Source: Klebsiella sp. WP3-W18-ESBL-02
GTDB taxonomy: Bacteria > Pseudomonadota > Gammaproteobacteria > Enterobacterales > Enterobacteriaceae
Length of the DNA: 64,000 nucleotides
Assembly: GCF_014168815.1 (NCBI RefSeq)
Contig: NZ_AP021972.1
Span: 4,650,001 to 4,714,000 of the forward strand
Direction: 5' to 3'
The notes under the pieces were generated by a model. The model was given only the letters and a program-made list of their open reading frames with translations. It did no database searches and was not told the DNA's origin. How positions within the stretch are numbered: position 1 is the stretch's first letter; every line of letters starts with the position of its first letter. Shown here one piece after another: positions 61,950 through 64,000 of this stretch. Made by a program: the position numbers and the translations under genes.

Positions 61950-62225
61950 ATGCAAATCGTTAAATCCAGGGCCATCCGTTCGCTAATAAAAGGGGCCTGT
62001 TTCACGCCGCTCGTGATGCTCGCCGGGTGTTCATTGCCCCCCGCCATTCCGTTTATTGGCGCCTATTACCCCGGCTGGCTTCTGTGCATGATTGTCGGCG
62101 TTATTCTCACGCTGCTCTCCCGGCGAATTCTTTTACGTAAGCGTCACGCCCTGCCGTTGGCCGGCGTGGTTTATACCGCCCTCTTTGCCCTCTACTCCAT
62201 GCTGTTCTGGCTGGTCTTTTTCTAA
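61950..62225 (+). CDS. ytcA: YtcA family small lipoprotein
   Basis: The 91 residues equal E. coli YtcA. A lipoprotein signal with lipobox LAGC (Cys about residue 26) is followed by PPAIPFIGAYYPGWLLC and two TM helices, ending FALYSMLFWLVFF. Of several possible starts (TTG 61920, ATG 61938, ATG 61950) I choose 61950 for the lipoprotein-signal length and family length. It lies 19 bp before mdtN and probably accompanies the MdtNOP pump. Confidence 0.8.
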   Translation: MQIVKSRAIRSLIKGACFTPLVMLAGCSLPPAIPFIGAYYPGWLLCMIVGVILTLLSRRILLRKRHALPLAGVVYTALFALYSMLFWLVFF

Positions 62226-62244
62226 TTTATATTGAGATGCGCTA

Positions 62245-63276
62245 ATGGAAAGCACGCAGAAAAACGTTCCTCGTCGTAAAGCCCACGCGCTGGCGCTGGC
62301 CCTGCTCGCCCTCGTCGTGATGGTATTCGTTATCTGGCGCATGGAAACGTCGCCTTCCACTAACGATGCCTATGCATCCGCAGACACCATTGACGTGGTG
62401 CCCGAAGTCAGTGGCCGTATCGTTGAACTGGCGGTAGCAGATAACCAGCAGGTTAAGCAGGGAGACCTGCTGTTTCGGATAGACCCCCGGCCTTATGAAG
62501 CCAGCCTCGCCAAAGCAGAAGCCTCGCTGGCCGCGCTGGATAAACAAATTATGCTGACCCAGCGCAGCGTTGATGCCCAGAAATTTGCGGCCGGCTCCGT
62601 TGAAGCCACCGTAGCCAAAGCGCGCGCGGCGGCCAAACAGGCCAGCGATACGCTGAAGCGCACCGAACCGCTGCTGGCCCAGGGATTTGTTTCCGCCGAA
62701 GACGTCGACCGCGCCAGAACCGCCCAGCGCGCCAGCGAAGCCGATCTTAACGCCGTGCTGTTGCAAGCGCAGCAGGCCGCTAGCGCGGTGAGCGGTGTTG
62801 ATGCGCTGGTCGCCCAGCGCGTCGCGGTGCAGGCCGATATTGCGCTGACTAAGCTGCACCTTGAGATGGCGACGGTTCGCGCACCGTTCGACGGCCGCGT
62901 GGTCTCGCTGAAAACCGCCATCGGCCAGTTCGCCTCGGCCATGAAGCCGGTCTTCACGCTGATTGATACCCGCCACTGGTATGTGATCGCCAACTTCCGA
63001 GAAACCGAGCTGAAAAATATCCGCCCAGGCACCCCCGCCACCGTACATCTGATGAGTGACAGCGGTAAAGCCTTCAGCGGTAAAGTAGACTCCATCGGCT
63101 ACGGCGTGCTGCCCGACGATGGCGGTATAGTGATGGGCGGACTGCCGCGCGTTGCGCGCTCCATCAACTGGGTACGCGTGGCCCAGCGTTTCCCGGTGAA
63201 GATTATGGTCGACAAGCCAGACGCAGAGACGTTCCGCATCGGAGCCTCGGCGGTTGCCACGCTTGAGTCGCCATAA
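62245..63276 (+). CDS. mdtN: MdtN, membrane-fusion subunit of the MdtNOP efflux pump
   Basis: A HlyD/EmrA-type periplasmic adaptor. The 343 residues equal E. coli MdtN. One TM helix (about 13-32) is followed by the lipoyl half VVPEVSGRIVELAVADNQQVKQGDLLFRIDPRPYE, a coiled coil (about 85-200) and a barrel with ATVRAPFDGRVVSLKTAIGQF. Its TAA overlaps the ATG of mdtO (TAATG). In E. coli the pump is linked to resistance to acriflavine, puromycin and related compounds. Confidence 0.96.
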   Translation: MESTQKNVPRRKAHALALALLALVVMVFVIWRMETSPSTNDAYASADTIDVVPEVSGRIVELAVADNQQVKQGDLLFRIDPRPYEASLAKAEASLAALDKQIMLTQRSVDAQKFAAGSVEATVAKARAAAKQASDTLKRTEPLLAQGFVSAEDVDRARTAQRASEADLNAVLLQAQQAASAVSGVDALVAQRVAVQADIALTKLHLEMATVRAPFDGRVVSLKTAIGQFASAMKPVFTLIDTRHWYVIANFRETELKNIRPGTPATVHLMSDSGKAFSGKVDSIGYGVLPDDGGIVMGGLPRVARSINWVRVAQRFPVKIMVDKPDAETFRIGASAVATLESP

Positions 63277-64000
63277 TGAACATACTCTCCTACCTGCCGC
63301 TACCGTTGGTCAGGCTGCTGGCATTTTTCCGTGAGGAGCTGAGCGAGAAGCGGCCCGGGCGATTCACCCACACCATGCAGCTATGGGCGGGCTGTCTGCT
63401 GGTGGTGCTGATCTCCATGACCTTCGAGATCCCTTTTATGGCCATCTCGCTGGCGGTGCTGTTTTACGGCGTACAGTCGAACGCGTTTTACACTAAATTC
63501 GTCGCCGTGCTGTTCATCATGGCGACGGTACTGGAAATCGGCAGCCTGTTTCTTATCTACAAATGGTCGTACGGCTATCCGCTGGCACGCATGATTATCG
63601 CCAGCGCTATCCTGATCGGCTGCATGTTTATGATGCGCACCCATCGCCTGGGGCTGCTGTTCTTCGCCGTGGCAATCATCGCGGTCTATGGTCAGACGTT
63701 TCCCGGCATGCTCGATTACCCGGAAATTGTTGTACGCCTCACCCTCTGGTGCATTGTGGTTGGCCTGTATCCAACGCTGCTGATGGTACTGCTTGGCGTG
63801 CTCTGGTTTCCTCTGCGCGCCGGAAAGCAGATGCAGGAAGCGCTGTGTGCCAGGCTCGATGACGCGCTTGGCCATCTGGCAACGCCCGCCGCGCCGCTGG
63901 CGGAAAAATACGTCGAGCGGGAAGCGCTGGCGCTACAGAAGCTGAATGTCTTCTGTATGGCCGATGATGCCGACTGGAAGGCGCGCAGCGCCTGGTGGCA
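63276..64000 (+). CDS. mdtO: MdtO, inner-membrane subunit of the MdtNOP pump, 3' part outside the window
   Basis: The first 241 codons are present, starting MNILSYLPLPLVRLLAFFREEL. They show a run of hydrophobic helices of the fusaric-acid-resistance (FUSC) type: WAGCLLVVLISMTFEIPFMA, FVAVLFIMATVLEIGS, MIIASAILIGCMFMM and VVGLYPTLLMVLLGVLW. The gene is cut by the window end, not by mutation. It is coupled to mdtN by a one-base overlap. Confidence 0.95.
   Translation, partial: MNILSYLPLPLVRLLAFFREELSEKRPGRFTHTMQLWAGCLLVVLISMTFEIPFMAISLAVLFYGVQSNAFYTKFVAVLFIMATVLEIGSLFLIYKWSYGYPLARMIIASAILIGCMFMMRTHRLGLLFFAVAIIAVYGQTFPGMLDYPEIVVRLTLWCIVVGLYPTLLMVLLGVLWFPLRAGKQMQEALCARLDDALGHLATPAAPLAEKYVEREALALQKLNVFCMADDADWKARSAWW

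Overview
The window comes from the chromosome of an enterobacterium, probably Enterobacter or a near relative such as Lelliottia or Leclercia. The housekeeping genes read almost like E. coli proteins (AspA, DcuA, DsbD, YjdM, PhnC-PhnP, MdtN). They sit in E. coli-like local blocks separated by REP/BIME palindromes, while the accessory blocks between them differ from E. coli. The genus assignment is an inference from protein similarity and gene order only.

Layout. (1) 1-9.6 kb is conserved backbone: groEL (cut by the window edge) and groES behind a sigma-32-type promoter, yjeH, fxsA, aspA-dcuA (aspartate/fumarate metabolism), cutA-dsbD, yjdC and a tRNA-Phe. (2) 9.6-20.9 kb is accessory. Directly downstream of the tRNA lies an unrecognised two-gene operon whose larger product has a PD-(D/E)XK-like residue pattern and a glycine-rich hydrophobic half. 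It is followed by an orphan J-domain protein, a reverse-transsulfuration pair (cystathionine beta-synthase and gamma-lyase), a 1203-residue type Va autotransporter and two small unknown membrane proteins, one of only 49 residues. (3) 21.4-25.6 kb is an RpiR-regulated PTS operon: GH4 6-phospho-beta-glucosidase, GlcN6P-deaminase-like enzyme and EIIC, with no EIIA or EIIB. (4) 25.6-43.6 kb is a Lap-type biofilm adhesion system. A divergent pair (MurF-like ligase; putative helical-barrel protein) precedes lapG (periplasmic protease), lapD (degenerate GGDEF/EAL c-di-GMP receptor) and a small conserved gene. Then come a giant retention-module adhesin containing about 950 residues of alternating Asp-Ala/Ser/Thr, a 219-residue paralogue of its C-terminal tail, and the type I secretion genes lapE, lapB and lapC. 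(5) 43.6-59.5 kb is backbone again: proP, kdgT, yjdM, yjdN, the complete phnCDEFGHIJKLMNOP carbon-phosphorus lyase operon, and yjdP. (6) 59.7-64 kb holds yjcS (alkylsulfatase), ytcA, mdtN and the start of mdtO.

How the genes work together. In the Lap block, LapBCE would export the adhesin and its N-terminal plug would hold it in LapE. LapG would cut the plug at a TAAG motif (residues 103-106) when LapD is not bound to c-di-GMP. The 219-residue protein has the same presumed secretion tail but no plug, and the two genes share an identical 24-bp upstream element, so I propose that it is a co-regulated, freely released partner. In the phn block, PhnCDE imports phosphonates, PhnG-M cleave the C-P bond, and PhnN/O/P process products, with candidate Pho boxes before phnC. 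kdgT carries a perfect-consensus KdgR operator beside a CRP-like site, and proP keeps the CRP/P1 layout known from E. coli.
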